Shown here: in pieces, positions 1 through 9,579 of the stretch
Position numbering within the stretch: position 1 is the first letter of the stretch
How the letters are laid out: each line of letters starts with the position of its first letter
Program-made: the position numbers and the translations under genes
The notes under the pieces: model-generated
Told to the model about the DNA's origin: nothing
The model's input: the letters and a program-made list of their open reading frames with translations, nothing else
Database searches by the model: none
Source of the DNA: an uncultured Sterolibacteriaceae bacterium
GTDB lineage: Bacteria > Pseudomonadota > Gammaproteobacteria > Burkholderiales > Rhodocyclaceae
Assembly (NCBI GenBank): GCA_937888595.1
Contig: CALARK010000022.1
Span: 1 to 64,000, forward strand
DNA: 64,000 nt
Direction: 5' to 3'

Positions 1-44
1 GCCGCCAGCAACACCGGCAACGCTTTCCGGGTAATTCGATTCAT
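1..44 (-). CDS. 5' end of an exported protein (partial)
   Basis: Only the first 14 codons are inside the window. The ATG at 42-44 (minus strand) follows a strong GGAGG ribosome-binding site, and the residues read MNRITRKALPVLLA: two or three basic residues followed by a hydrophobic run, as in the start of a signal peptide. The product is therefore probably exported, but its function cannot be judged. It is divergent from the copper operon that begins at 197 and shares its upstream region. Confidence 0.6.
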   Translation of the reverse strand, partial: MNRITRKALPVLLA

Positions 45-100
45 GGTTACCTCCCGTAAGATTGGACAACACCAAAATGGCCGTGCGACAACGTGTCACT

Positions 101-115
101 GCGACAATTTGTCGC
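101..115. promoter_or_regulatory. Perfect inverted repeat, possible operator
   Basis: GCGACAA-T-TTGTCGC has 7-bp arms around one base and lies between two divergent genes. A further TGCGACA half-site starts at 84. The arrangement looks like a repressor or activator site, but I cannot name the protein. Confidence 0.35.
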
Positions 116-145
116 GCACTCTATGCCGGAGGCAAGCGCTTATCC

Positions 146-159
146 TTGACACGAATCAA
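146..159. promoter_or_regulatory. FNR/DNR-like box upstream of the copper operon
   Basis: The sequence TTGAC-ACGA-ATCAA matches the FNR-family consensus TTGAT-N4-ATCAA at nine of ten defined positions. It lies 37 bp before the ATG at 197. Regulation of a SCO/PCuAC operon by oxygen or nitric oxide would suit its role in copper oxidase assembly. This is a motif match only. Confidence 0.5.
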
Positions 160-196
160 GCGGGGGTAGGTCGCCCCTGATATCCTGCCTTTCCCG

Positions 197-688
197 ATGC
201 CCAAACTTCAGACCCAGCGCCAGTCTTTCCTTGTCGATTCCGCCATGATCCTGGCCCTGATCCTGATCGGGGTGGTGGGTTACAAGGCATCCCCCTTGCT
301 GCTGCCCAAGGCCGACATTACCGCGACGCCGGATCCGGCATGCGATTTGCAGCGCGGTGCCTGCCGGGTGGCCTTGCCGAGCGGCGGCAGCCTCAGTTTC
401 GCCTTGACGCCCCGACCGATCCCCGTGATTGCGCCGATCGAGATGGCTGTCGAACTGGAAGGGGCGAGTGCCGACCGGGTGGCGGTCGATTTCGCGGGGG
501 TCAGCATGAACATGGGGTTCAACCGGCCCGGACTTGCGCCGGTCGCCGGTTCCGGGGGACGACGCTTCACCGGCCAGGCGACCCTGCCGGTCTGCGTGAC
601 TGGGCGGATGACCTGGCAGGCGACCGTGCTGGTCGAGTCCGGAGCCCGGCGCATCGCCGTGCCCTATCGTTTCGACGCGGGTCACTGA
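197..688 (+). CDS. Membrane-anchored protein of copper-delivery operon, function unknown
   Basis: A 163-residue protein with one membrane segment near residues 15-35 and a periplasmic domain that contains methionines in an MNMGF context and a TLPVC-type strand. I do not recognise a family with certainty; the layout of the domain is reminiscent of FixH/YtkA-like beta-sandwich proteins. It ends three bases before the SCO1 start, so the two are cotranscribed, which suggests a role in periplasmic copper handling or oxidase assembly. The ATG at 197 has no strong ribosome-binding site; a later ATG at 245 would remove part of the membrane segment. Confidence 0.7.
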   Translation: MPKLQTQRQSFLVDSAMILALILIGVVGYKASPLLLPKADITATPDPACDLQRGACRVALPSGGSLSFALTPRPIPVIAPIEMAVELEGASADRVAVDFAGVSMNMGFNRPGLAPVAGSGGRRFTGQATLPVCVTGRMTWQATVLVESGARRIAVPYRFDAGH

Positions 689-691
689 ACG

Positions 692-1327
692 ATGAAGAAG
701 GCGTTGCTCATAGCGCTGAACGCGGTTTTGTTGCTCGCGATTCTCTGGACCGCCTTCGTCTGGGCGCCTGAGCCAGATCGTACCCCCCTGCCGGGCACGC
801 ATGCCGCCCGCATGGTGGCCGATGTGGCATTGCCGCCCCCTCCCTCGGGCGGGGACTTCACCCTCGACGGCGCGGCCGGGCCGGTGGCCCTGCACGACTT
901 CGCCGGCAAGGTCGTCCTGCTGTATTTCGGCTATACCTATTGCCCGGATATCTGCCCGACCTCACTGGCGGTCTGGCAACAGGCGCTCGAGTCGCTTTCT
1001 CCGCAGGAGCTGGCAAGGGTGCAACCGCTGTTCGTCAGCGTCGATCCGGAGCGGGATGGCCTCGAGCGACTCGCCGAATACGCGCAGTTCTTCCATCCGC
1101 GCATCGTCGCGCTGACCGGCCGGCCGGCGCAGCTTGCCGAGATCGCCGGGCGCTACGGTGCCGTGTTCGTCCGCCAGGAGAGTGCTTCGGCGGGCGGCTA
1201 TGTCATCGACCACAGCGCCCTGACCTACGTGATCGACCCGCAGGGACGCCTTGCGGAAACCCTGCCGCATGGGGCGTCTGCAGATCAGTTGCTGGCGGTG
1301 CTGCGCAAATATCTGTCTTCGAACTGA
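692..1327 (+). CDS. SCO1/SenC family copper chaperone
   Basis: SCO proteins deliver copper to the CuA or CuB site of haem-copper oxidases and act at the outer face of the membrane. The protein has an N-terminal membrane anchor (about residues 4-24) and a thioredoxin-like fold with the copper-binding CxxxC pair at Cys84 and Cys88 in the YCPDICPTS context and the distal ligand His174 in DHSAL. Length (211 aa) is normal. It follows the previous gene by three bases and precedes the PCuAC gene by 14, forming a copper-delivery operon. Confidence 0.93.
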   Translation: MKKALLIALNAVLLLAILWTAFVWAPEPDRTPLPGTHAARMVADVALPPPPSGGDFTLDGAAGPVALHDFAGKVVLLYFGYTYCPDICPTSLAVWQQALESLSPQELARVQPLFVSVDPERDGLERLAEYAQFFHPRIVALTGRPAQLAEIAGRYGAVFVRQESASAGGYVIDHSALTYVIDPQGRLAETLPHGASADQLLAVLRKYLSSN

Positions 1328-1341
1328 AAGGAGTATTACCG

Positions 1342-1839
1342 ATGAAAACCCGTTTGCTGATCGCCACCCTGTTTGCCGGCATCGCCGCCCTGCCGGCCAG
1401 TGTCGCCCTTGCTGCCGGTGTCGCCGACCGGATCGAGGTCGTTGACCCGTACGTGCGCATGGCACCGCCGGGTGCGAAGGCGACCGGCGCCTTCATGGTC
1501 ATCCGCAATGCCGGCGAGCAGGATACCCAGCTCGTCTCGGCGGCCTCCGGTGTGGCGAACGTGACCGAACTGCACAATCACATCAACGACGGTGGCGTGA
1601 TGCGCATGCGCCAGGTGAAGGAAATTGCCGTGCCGGCCAAAGGCGAGGCCCAGCTGAAGCCGGGGGGCTACCACGTCATGCTGATCGACATGAAGGCGCC
1701 GCTCAAGGAGGGCGACCATGCCGCCATCACGCTCAAGTTCGCCGACGGCAGCAGCAAGGAAGTCCATGCCCCGGTGAAGCGGCCGACCGCGACCATGCCC
1801 ATGCAGGGCATGGACCATGGCGGCCAGATGAAGCACTGA
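1342..1839 (+). CDS. PCuAC family periplasmic copper chaperone (DUF461)
   Basis: A 165-residue exported protein of the PCuAC family, which carries Cu(I) in the periplasm and works with SCO to metallate CuA. The signal peptide covers about residues 1-23. The family motif of spaced histidines and methionines is visible: HNHINDGGVMRMR in the middle and YHVMLIDM further on, plus a methionine/histidine tail (MPMQGMDHGGQMKH) that could hold extra copper. The ATG at 1342 has an AAGGAG site ten bases upstream. Third gene of the copper operon; the next gene is convergent. Confidence 0.92.
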   Translation: MKTRLLIATLFAGIAALPASVALAAGVADRIEVVDPYVRMAPPGAKATGAFMVIRNAGEQDTQLVSAASGVANVTELHNHINDGGVMRMRQVKEIAVPAKGEAQLKPGGYHVMLIDMKAPLKEGDHAAITLKFADGSSKEVHAPVKRPTATMPMQGMDHGGQMKH

Positions 1840-1842
1840 GGT

Positions 1843-2925
1843 TCAGCCGAGCAGGCCTGCCAGCACGTTGGCCGCATCCTCGATGCCGGCGGGATGCGGC
1901 AGGGGCGGCGGACGGGTCGCCAGGCAGGCGTCCAGCGCATCGCCCAGCCGTCCCGAGCTCAGGTCGTCGCCGTCGATTTCGGAGCAGCGGGCATGCTGCT
2001 GCAGCCAGTCGACCAGGCAATCCTGCTCGGGCCAGTCGGGGCGCCGCTGATAGATGACGGCGGTGCCGTTGCAGGCCGCTTCGGTGAAGGTGCCGTAGCC
2101 GGGCTTGGTGACGACGACGTCGACCGAGCGCAGCAGGTCGGTAAAGGTCCAGTCCGGCGATACCAGCGGTTCGATGGCGTGCATGTCCGGGCGCTGCGTG
2201 GCCCAGGCGGCGGGTACGAGCCAGTGTGTATCGGGCATGGCGGGCCAGTATTCGACCGGCAGGCGAGTCGGGATGCCGCCGAGGGCGATCAGGCCCAGGC
2301 GCGCCGTCCCGCCGGCGCCGACTTTTTGCCGCAGGACGGTGCGCCATTCGCGTCCCAGGCGGGCGATCGGTCCGATCGTCATTTGTCGATCGAGGCAGGG
2401 CATCGGCATGCCGGGCGTCGTGCGCAGGAAGAGGGCGCTGCGGTAGGCGGCGCGCATCTCGGCATGGATGGGCTTCGCCCAGGCTTCGCCGCCGTAATAG
2501 TGCCGGAACAGATCGGCCCAGTTGAGCGAGCACAGCGCGACGGCCGGGATGCCCGCCTGTGCCGCAGCGGCGAGCGGCAGGTAGGCGACGTCGGAAAAGA
2601 CCACGTCGACCTGGAGGGTGCGCAGCCGCGCCGCCTCCTCGGCCACCCGTTGCGAAAAGTCGGCGTGGGCGGCACGGTAGGCGGCGGCGGTGGCGACATG
2701 GTCGATCGTGAGTGCATCGACCATCGCATAGCCGAAGTCGCTGGTGCCGGGAACGTGCGTGAAGGGGGCGGCGATCCGCTGGCGCAGCCGGTCGCCCGGC
2801 AAGCCGCTGCGCACCGTCAGTCGCAGATCCGGCAGGCGTTCGTGCAGGCGGTTGAGGATGGGGGCGGCCTGGGCAAGATGACCGAAGCCGTGCGCCGAAA
2901 TGTCGGCGAACAGATGGCGTGACAT
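1843..2925 (-). CDS. Glycosyltransferase-like protein (MurG/UGT fold)
   Basis: A 360-residue protein with a GT-B-like arrangement: an N-terminal half starting with a nucleotide-binding-like strand and HGFGH loop, and a C-terminal half with VVTKPGYGTFTEA, the typical donor-binding loop of this superfamily. The substrate is unknown. Its ATG overlaps the rsgA stop (TGATG), so translation is coupled. Residues 201-208 (KVGAGGTA) are encoded by a copy of the dispersed repeat, sitting in the linker between the two halves. Confidence 0.7.
   Translation of the reverse strand: MSRHLFADISAHGFGHLAQAAPILNRLHERLPDLRLTVRSGLPGDRLRQRIAAPFTHVPGTSDFGYAMVDALTIDHVATAAAYRAAHADFSQRVAEEAARLRTLQVDVVFSDVAYLPLAAAAQAGIPAVALCSLNWADLFRHYYGGEAWAKPIHAEMRAAYRSALFLRTTPGMPMPCLDRQMTIGPIARLGREWRTVLRQKVGAGGTARLGLIALGGIPTRLPVEYWPAMPDTHWLVPAAWATQRPDMHAIEPLVSPDWTFTDLLRSVDVVVTKPGYGTFTEAACNGTAVIYQRRPDWPEQDCLVDWLQQHARCSEIDGDDLSSGRLGDALDACLATRPPPLPHPAGIEDAANVLAGLLG
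2302..2325 (-). repeat. Dispersed repeat, copy 1
   Basis: Matches the core GTCGGCGCCGGCGGGACGG exactly on the minus strand. It lies in frame in a glycosyltransferase-like gene, where it encodes KVGAGGTA. Confidence 0.9.
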
Positions 2926-3836
2926 CAGTAGGCGTGTGCCCGGTCGGTTTCGCTGGCGATGGCGATGAAATGGGCGAGCCGCCGGGCATCGAGGGTTCCC
3001 GCCGCCACTGCCGCCTTGATCGCGCAGTCGGGTTCGTTCTCGTGGCGGCAGTCGCGATAGCGGCAGTGGCCGAGCAGGGGCACGAACTCGGCGAAGCCGA
3101 GCTCGATCTCTCCGCGGCTGAGATGGGCGAGGCCGAAGGCCTGCAGGCCGGGCGAGTCGATCAGCGTGCCGGTGCCGGGCAGTTCGTACAGGCGCGCATG
3201 GGTCGTGGTGTGCTTGCCGGAATCGAGCGCGGTGGAGATTTCCCGGGTGGCCGCGGCCGCGGCGGGTACGAGCGCATTGACCAGGGTGGATTTGCCCATG
3301 CCGCTCTGGCCGACCAGTACCGAGTGCTGGCCGGTCAGCCATGCTTGCAGCGGTCCGGCATCGTGGGTGGCACTGAGTTCGACGACCGGGATGTCGAGGC
3401 GGGCGAAGGCGGTCAGTTGCGCGCGCGCCGCGGTCAGCCCGGCGGCCAGGTCGCATTTGTTGAGGACGATGAGGGTGCGCAGGTGCTCGTGAGTCGCCGC
3501 GACCAGCGCACGGGAAATCAGCTCGTCGGAAAATCCGGGTTCGGTGGCTACGACCAGCACGATCTGGGTCGCATTGGCCGCGATGATCTTTTCCTTCCAC
3601 TGGTCGCTGCGATAGAGCAGCGAGCGGCGCGGTTCGTGGCCGAGGATCTGCGCTTCGCTGTCGTGCAGCGGGCCGAGCGTGACGCGGTCGCCGCAGGCGT
3701 AGGGACTTTTCTTGCCGCGCGGGATGCCGTTGATGATGCGACCGTCAGGCAGGGTGACTTCGTAATGCCGTCCGAAGGCGGCGGTGACGACACCCTCCCG
3801 TTCGTTTGCGGCCGTGACGATGTCCGACAGGCTCAC
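2925..3836 (-). CDS. rsgA: Ribosome small subunit-dependent GTPase A
   Basis: RsgA (YjeQ) is a circularly permuted GTPase that checks late maturation of the 30S subunit. The 303-residue protein has an N-terminal OB domain, a permuted G domain with LNKCDL (G4) before GQSGMGKSTLVN (G1, Walker A) and DSPG (G3), and a C-terminal zinc-binding region with the Cys-His pattern CRYRDCRHENEPDC. The GTG start at 3836 overlaps the stop of the upstream protease gene as GTGA, which decides this start over longer readings. Confidence 0.95.
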   Translation of the reverse strand: MSLSDIVTAANEREGVVTAAFGRHYEVTLPDGRIINGIPRGKKSPYACGDRVTLGPLHDSEAQILGHEPRRSLLYRSDQWKEKIIAANATQIVLVVATEPGFSDELISRALVAATHEHLRTLIVLNKCDLAAGLTAARAQLTAFARLDIPVVELSATHDAGPLQAWLTGQHSVLVGQSGMGKSTLVNALVPAAAAATREISTALDSGKHTTTHARLYELPGTGTLIDSPGLQAFGLAHLSRGEIELGFAEFVPLLGHCRYRDCRHENEPDCAIKAAVAAGTLDARRLAHFIAIASETDRAHAY

Positions 3837-5095
3837 GTTGCCAGGCTGCGCAAATGGGCGATGCGCTGGCTCGCCGGCGGGTGCGAGTCGTAGAAGAGGG
3901 AGTGCAGGGGATCGGGTGTCAGCGTCGCGGCGTTGTCGCGATACAGCTTGACGAGCGCGGCGATCAGGTCGCTGCCGCTCGCCTGTTGGGCGGCATAGGC
4001 GTCGGCCTCGAACTCGTGTCGGCGCGAATGCCACGACATCAGCGGCCCGAGCGGAAAAGTGAACACCGGCAGCACGAGCGAGAACAGAATCAGCGCCATC
4101 GCCGTATCGGGCGCCGCCGCACCGGAACCGACCTGCAGTCCCGCGTAGAACCAAGGCTGGTCGATGAGCTGGCCCAGCAGCCAGAGCAGCGCCAGCGACA
4201 GGACGGACATCACGACGATGCGCTTGACGATGTGGCGTCGCTTGTAGTGGCCGAGTTCGTGGGCGAGTACGGCCTCGACCTCGCCGGGGGCGAGCTTGTC
4301 GATCAGTGTGTCGAAGAAGACGATGCGCTTCGCGCGGCCGAAGCCGGTGAAGTAGGCATTGCCGTGTGCCGAGCGCTTCGACCCGTCCATCACGAACAGG
4401 CCGGAACTGGCGAAGCCGCAGCGGGCCAGCAGGGCTTCGATGCGCGTTTTGACCTCGCCCTCGGCGAGCGGCGAGAATTTGTTGAACAGCGGGGCGATCA
4501 CGGTCGGATAGAGCCACATCACGAGCATATTGAAGGCCAGCCAGGTCATCCAGACGGTCAGCCACCACCGCGGGCCCATCGCGTCCATGAGCCACAGCAC
4601 GAGCAGCAGCAGCGGGGCACCGATCAGCACGGTCAGGATCAGTTGCTTGACCAGGTCGGCTACGTACAGGCCCAGCGTCATCTTGTTGAAGCCGAAGCGC
4701 GCCTCGAGCCGGAATGTGCGGTAGAGCGAAAAAGGCAGGCCGAGCAGGAAGCCGGCAATGCCGACGCTGGCGAACAGGGCGAGTCCGTAGAGGTGGGAGC
4801 CCGCGGCGAAGTGTCCCTGCCAGAAGGCAGCGAAAGCGGCCAGCAGCCCGCCGTGGGTGAATAGCAGCAGCAGCGCGACGTCGGCGGCCAGTTCCGTCAG
4901 GCCCAGACGCAGCTTCGCATTCGTGTAGTCGGCCGCCTTGCGGTGGTCGGCGAGCGGGATGCGGTCGGCGAATTCGGCCGGGACGGCCTCGCGGTGCGCC
5001 GAGACGTGGCGCATCTGGCGCAGCGCCAGCCAGACGCGCAGGCCGGTAGTGGCCGCCAGCATCGCGAGGAAGAGGAAGGAAAAGGCTTCAGCCAT
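3833..5095 (-). CDS. M48 family Ste24-like membrane metalloprotease
   Basis: A 420-residue integral membrane zinc protease of the CAAX prenyl protease 1 (Ste24) type. It has several hydrophobic segments, the catalytic HELGH motif and a downstream glutamate in the HEFEADAYA segment that serves as third zinc ligand in the family. It probably takes part in membrane protein quality control, since bacteria lack prenylated CAAX substrates. First gene of a three-gene minus-strand operon with rsgA and a glycosyltransferase; divergent from orn. Confidence 0.9.
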   Translation of the reverse strand: MAEAFSFLFLAMLAATTGLRVWLALRQMRHVSAHREAVPAEFADRIPLADHRKAADYTNAKLRLGLTELAADVALLLLFTHGGLLAAFAAFWQGHFAAGSHLYGLALFASVGIAGFLLGLPFSLYRTFRLEARFGFNKMTLGLYVADLVKQLILTVLIGAPLLLLVLWLMDAMGPRWWLTVWMTWLAFNMLVMWLYPTVIAPLFNKFSPLAEGEVKTRIEALLARCGFASSGLFVMDGSKRSAHGNAYFTGFGRAKRIVFFDTLIDKLAPGEVEAVLAHELGHYKRRHIVKRIVVMSVLSLALLWLLGQLIDQPWFYAGLQVGSGAAAPDTAMALILFSLVLPVFTFPLGPLMSWHSRRHEFEADAYAAQQASGSDLIAALVKLYRDNAATLTPDPLHSLFYDSHPPASQRIAHLRSLAT

Positions 5096-5157
5096 CGGTC
5101 GTCGGCGGAGGCAAGTGTGCCAAAATGCCTACAGGTAACTTTTTGAAGGCGCGCAGT

Positions 5158-5703
5158 ATGGCACAGGATCAGAATGCCCTTGTCTGGCTGGACATGGAGA
5201 TGACCGGACTGGATCCGGACAACGATCGCATCATCGAGCTGGCGATGGTCATCACCAATTCGCAACTGGAGATCGTCGCCGAAAGCGCCATGTGGGCGGT
5301 ACATCAGCCCGACAGCGTACTCGACGGGATGGACGACTGGAACAAGAAGACGCACGGCAAGTCCGGACTGATCGAGCGCGTGAAGGCCTCGGTCCTCGCC
5401 GAGGCGGAGGTCGAGGCGCAGGCGCTCGACTTCCTCAAGCGCCATGTGCCCGCGGGCAAGTCGCCGATGTGCGGCAACTCGATCTGCCAGGATCGCCGTT
5501 TCATGGCGCGCTACATGCCGAAGCTGGAGGCCTATTTCCATTACCGCAACCTCGACGTATCGACGCTCAAGGAGCTGTGCAAACGCTGGACGCCGGCGAT
5601 CGCCAAGGGGGTCAAGAAGGGCGGCAAGCACGAGGCGCTTGCCGACATCCACGAGTCGATCGAGGAACTCAAGTACTACCGGGAGCACTTCCTCAAGATC
5701 TGA
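5158..5703 (+). CDS. orn: Oligoribonuclease
   Basis: Orn degrades 2-5 nt RNA fragments and pGpG to mononucleotides, completing mRNA decay and cyclic-di-GMP turnover. The 181-residue length matches the family. DEDDh exonuclease residues are visible: WLDMEMTGLD near the start, the internal SPMCGNSICQDRRF segment and the C-terminal HEALADIHESIEELKYY. The ATG at 5158 gives the standard MAQDQNALVW start; an in-frame ATG 33 bases upstream is less likely. Confidence 0.96.
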   Translation: MAQDQNALVWLDMEMTGLDPDNDRIIELAMVITNSQLEIVAESAMWAVHQPDSVLDGMDDWNKKTHGKSGLIERVKASVLAEAEVEAQALDFLKRHVPAGKSPMCGNSICQDRRFMARYMPKLEAYFHYRNLDVSTLKELCKRWTPAIAKGVKKGGKHEALADIHESIEELKYYREHFLKI

Positions 5704-5727
5704 CGGTGCCTGTCCCGCAGTGCGGGG

Positions 5728-7323
5728 TCATCGCTCGGGGGTGTCGCGCCGCTCCAGGTACCAGCGTTCCTTGCGGTCGCTAGGCCGGCCACCGCGCCAG
5801 ATTTCCGTCCAGCCGGGAGGCGTGACACGGTCCGTGTCGCCGAGGGTGAGTCGCAGATTGCAAGGGCCTCCGTGGTTCCCGCGAGCCGCCGCTATGGTGC
5901 GGATCCCGGCGAAATAATCGAGCGAGGCGCGCTGCGCCGGGCCGAGTCCGGCACGCTCGACGCAGTCCATGTCCGCGGGAAGCACTGCCTGCAGCGATTG
6001 CGCGACGGGCCGGTAGGACTTGGCATGATCGATCCACGCGAACCACAGCGAAGCGATCAGGACCCAGAACAGCGTGGTGCCGCCCGCCCATTGCAGGCTG
6101 GCGCGCCACGGGGTGCGGGCGAGGCGCCAGGCAACCAGCCATGCCAGCGTGACCACGATCGCGAAGGCGAGCGCGAGGAAAGAATAGTGCACCTCGTGCC
6201 CGGGCGCGAGCTTGTCGAAGTTGCGGGCGATGCGCGGCGGCCAGTCGAGTGCCTGGGCGCTGGCGCCGAGCCAGATCAGGGTGGCGGCGAAACTGAAGGT
6301 GGTGAGACCGAACCAGCCGAAGGCGCTGGACGCGCCGCGTCGCAGACGGTCGGCAGCGGCTGAAGCGAGCAGCATGAGGGGGATCAGCGTGACCATGATG
6401 CCCAGGCTGCGTGCCGGGCCGCTCAGAAACCAGGCGAGCGAGATGAGCGCGCCCAGCAGGGGCAGCACCAGCCCCCCTGGTTCGCGACGGTGGATCCAGA
6501 CACCCCAGCAGGCCAGCGGCAGGACGGGCCAGGTCGCCCAGGCCAGCAATTCGGCATGACGGAGGCCGGGCAGGCTGCGTGCCGCGGTGGCCTCGGCGAA
6601 TTCGTTGTGCCACCAGCTGGCCCAGAGAGCCGGCGCGTGGCTGTTCAGCGCCAGCGGCCAGCTGGCACCGATGACGACGGCCAGGACGAGGGCCAGGGCC
6701 AGGGAATTCCAGGCGCGACGAAAAATCGGCGCTGGCAGGACGGCGAGGCCCATCAGTACGCCAACCAGTCCGTGCGCGAGGAAGGCCAGCCCGAGGCCGG
6801 CACCCAGCAGCAACGCCCCGCGGGCCCTGCCGAGGAGGATCAGGCCACCGCCCCACCAGGCCAGGGCGGCGAAGGCGAGCCCGGCGATGGCGGGCTGTGC
6901 GTCGTGGATCGGCGCCAGGAGCCCGAGCGTGCCGATGGCCAGCAGGGGTGCGAGGCGTCCGGCTGGCACGCCGTGAAATGCGCGTGCCGCGCCGGAGAGC
7001 GAGACGAGAAACAACGCACCGAACAGCGGCGTTGCCAGACGGGCGGCGTTGTGAAATTCGAGATGGCCGTCGAGCAGGCGGCCGAGCGCTGCGGCGACCC
7101 AGTGGTAAAGCGGGGGCGTGTGCGGCCAGGCCTCGCCGGCGACCTGCGGAAACAGCCAGTCATTGCCGTGCAGGAATGCGTGCGCGATGCCGATGTGGAT
7201 GGCATCCTCGGTTTTCCACGGATCATGTCCCACGATGCCGGTCAGCAGGTAGATGCCGGCCAGCAGCCACAAGACGACGAGCGGCACCGGCGGCGAGCGA
7301 TCGCGCAGCGAGCTGAAATTCAT
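5728..7323 (-). CDS. ArnT/PMT family glycosyltransferase (GT39/GT83-like)
   Basis: A 531-residue polytopic membrane protein of the ArnT/PMT clan, which transfers sugars from polyprenyl phosphate donors on the periplasmic side of the inner membrane. The first periplasmic loop holds the acidic pair of the family (HDPWKTEDA), followed by WPHTPPLYHW and about ten hydrophobic helices. The acceptor, perhaps lipid A or another envelope glycan, cannot be told from sequence. A copy of the dispersed repeat encodes a PAPIF segment in a loop at 6722-6745. The gene is convergent with orn. Confidence 0.82.
   Translation of the reverse strand: MNFSSLRDRSPPVPLVVLWLLAGIYLLTGIVGHDPWKTEDAIHIGIAHAFLHGNDWLFPQVAGEAWPHTPPLYHWVAAALGRLLDGHLEFHNAARLATPLFGALFLVSLSGAARAFHGVPAGRLAPLLAIGTLGLLAPIHDAQPAIAGLAFAALAWWGGGLILLGRARGALLLGAGLGLAFLAHGLVGVLMGLAVLPAPIFRRAWNSLALALVLAVVIGASWPLALNSHAPALWASWWHNEFAEATAARSLPGLRHAELLAWATWPVLPLACWGVWIHRREPGGLVLPLLGALISLAWFLSGPARSLGIMVTLIPLMLLASAAADRLRRGASSAFGWFGLTTFSFAATLIWLGASAQALDWPPRIARNFDKLAPGHEVHYSFLALAFAIVVTLAWLVAWRLARTPWRASLQWAGGTTLFWVLIASLWFAWIDHAKSYRPVAQSLQAVLPADMDCVERAGLGPAQRASLDYFAGIRTIAAARGNHGGPCNLRLTLGDTDRVTPPGWTEIWRGGRPSDRKERWYLERRDTPER
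6722..6745 (+). repeat. Dispersed repeat, copy 2
   Basis: A slightly degenerate copy (AAAATCGGCGCTGGCAGGAC) antisense to the ArnT-like gene, where it encodes PAPIF in a loop between membrane helices. Confidence 0.8.
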
Positions 7324-7330
7324 GGCGGGG

Positions 7331-7357
7331 AAAAAACAAAAGGCAGCCGAAGCTGCC
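7331..7357 (-). terminator. Rho-independent terminator after rpmE
   Basis: On the minus strand GGCAGC-TTCG-GCTGCC forms a hairpin followed by a T-rich tract (TTTTGTTTTTT). It lies downstream of rpmE and just upstream of the next minus-strand start. Confidence 0.8.
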
Positions 7358-7405
7358 TGGAGGCAAGGGCAGCCTCAGCCGCCTTGCGCACGGGGCATCC
7401 GCCGT

Positions 7406-7621
7406 TCAGGCTGCAGCGCCGGGGCGCTTGTATTTCTGCTTGAAGCGCTCGACGCGGCCGGCGGTGTCGACGATCTTCTGCTTGCCGGTGTAGAACGGGT
7501 GGCAGGCCGAGCAGACTTCGATGTGCAGGGGCTTGCTGTTGGTCGAGCGCGTCGTGAACTTGTTGCCGCAGCTGCAAGTCACCTCGATCTCGTTGTAGTT
7601 CGGGTGGATGCCTTCTTTCAT
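7406..7621 (-). CDS. rpmE: 50S ribosomal protein L31
   Basis: A 71-residue L31 of the zinc-binding (C+) type, a component of the central protuberance of the large ribosomal subunit. The metal ligands are visible as CSCGN and CSACH. Paralogues lacking these cysteines replace this form under zinc limitation in many bacteria. It sits alone between rho and the ArnT-like gene and is followed by a clear terminator. Confidence 0.97.
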   Translation of the reverse strand: MKEGIHPNYNEIEVTCSCGNKFTTRSTNSKPLHIEVCSACHPFYTGKQKIVDTAGRVERFKQKYKRPGAAA

Positions 7622-7705
7622 TTCGGTGTCCTTTGATTCGGTGGCGCTTGGGTGGTTTCGCGTCGGCGGAAAAGCCGCGCATTATCCTGAAAATTCCGAG
7701 GGAAA

Positions 7706-8968
<1,263 letters not shown>

Positions 8969-9133
8969 GGCTTGAGCCTGATGAGCGGGGCCGGATGCCC
9001 GGATGGGAGCGTGGAATCGTGCGGGGGGAGGGGTGCTGCGGTTCAGGCGGGTGGAGGGCCTGAAGCCCGAAATTGCCGGCAGGCGGGGTGGTTCGTCTGC
9101 GTGTTGCGGAAATTCGGGCGGACTGTAAAGGGA

Positions 9134-9460
9134 TCAGAGGTTGCTGTCAATAAAGGCCGTCAGCTGCGATTTGGAGAGCGCGCCGACCTTGGTGGCTTCG
9201 ACGTTGCCATCCTTGAACAGGATCAGGGTCGGGATGCCGCGGATGCCGTACTCGCCCGGTGTCTTGGGATTCTCGTCGATGTTCAGCTTGGCGACTTTCA
9301 GGCGACCGCCATAGTCCTTGGCGACTTCGTCGAGGATCGGGGCGATCATCTTGCAGGGGCCGCACCACTCGGCCCAGTAATCGACCAGGACGGGGACGGG
9401 GGATTCCAGAACGTCGCTCTTGAAGCTGGCATCGGTGACGTATTGGATATGTTCGCTCAT
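9134..9460 (-). CDS. trxA: Thioredoxin
   Basis: A 108-residue cytoplasmic thioredoxin, the general disulfide reductant. The active site WCGPC has its cysteines at positions 33 and 36, and the cis-proline loop IPTLILF is present. The trxA-rho order on one strand is common in proteobacteria. The start ATG at 9458-9460 has AGAGGCACC just upstream as a ribosome-binding site. Confidence 0.97.
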   Translation of the reverse strand: MSEHIQYVTDASFKSDVLESPVPVLVDYWAEWCGPCKMIAPILDEVAKDYGGRLKVAKLNIDENPKTPGEYGIRGIPTLILFKDGNVEATKVGALSKSQLTAFIDSNL

Positions 9461-9522
9461 GGGTGCCTCTTTGCAGGAAAGTCGGGAAAAAAGATGCGGA
9501 ATCCTAGCAGAAATGGGTTCCT

Positions 9523-9560
9523 AAACAAAACCGGCGCCACATCTTGCGATGGGCGCCGGT
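9523..9560 (-). terminator. Rho-independent terminator after norB
   Basis: ACCGGCGCC and GGCGCCGGT pair across 13 bases and on the minus strand are followed by TTTTGTTT. It lies 20 bp beyond the norB stop and isolates norCB from trxA. Confidence 0.8.
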
Positions 9561-9579
9561 CTCTATTGCCGATGTGCTA

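Noticed and set aside
4122..4146. A possible further repeat copy in the M48 protease (VGSGAAAP)
   Set aside because: Only about 17 of 24 bases match, close to what GC-rich coding DNA can give by chance.
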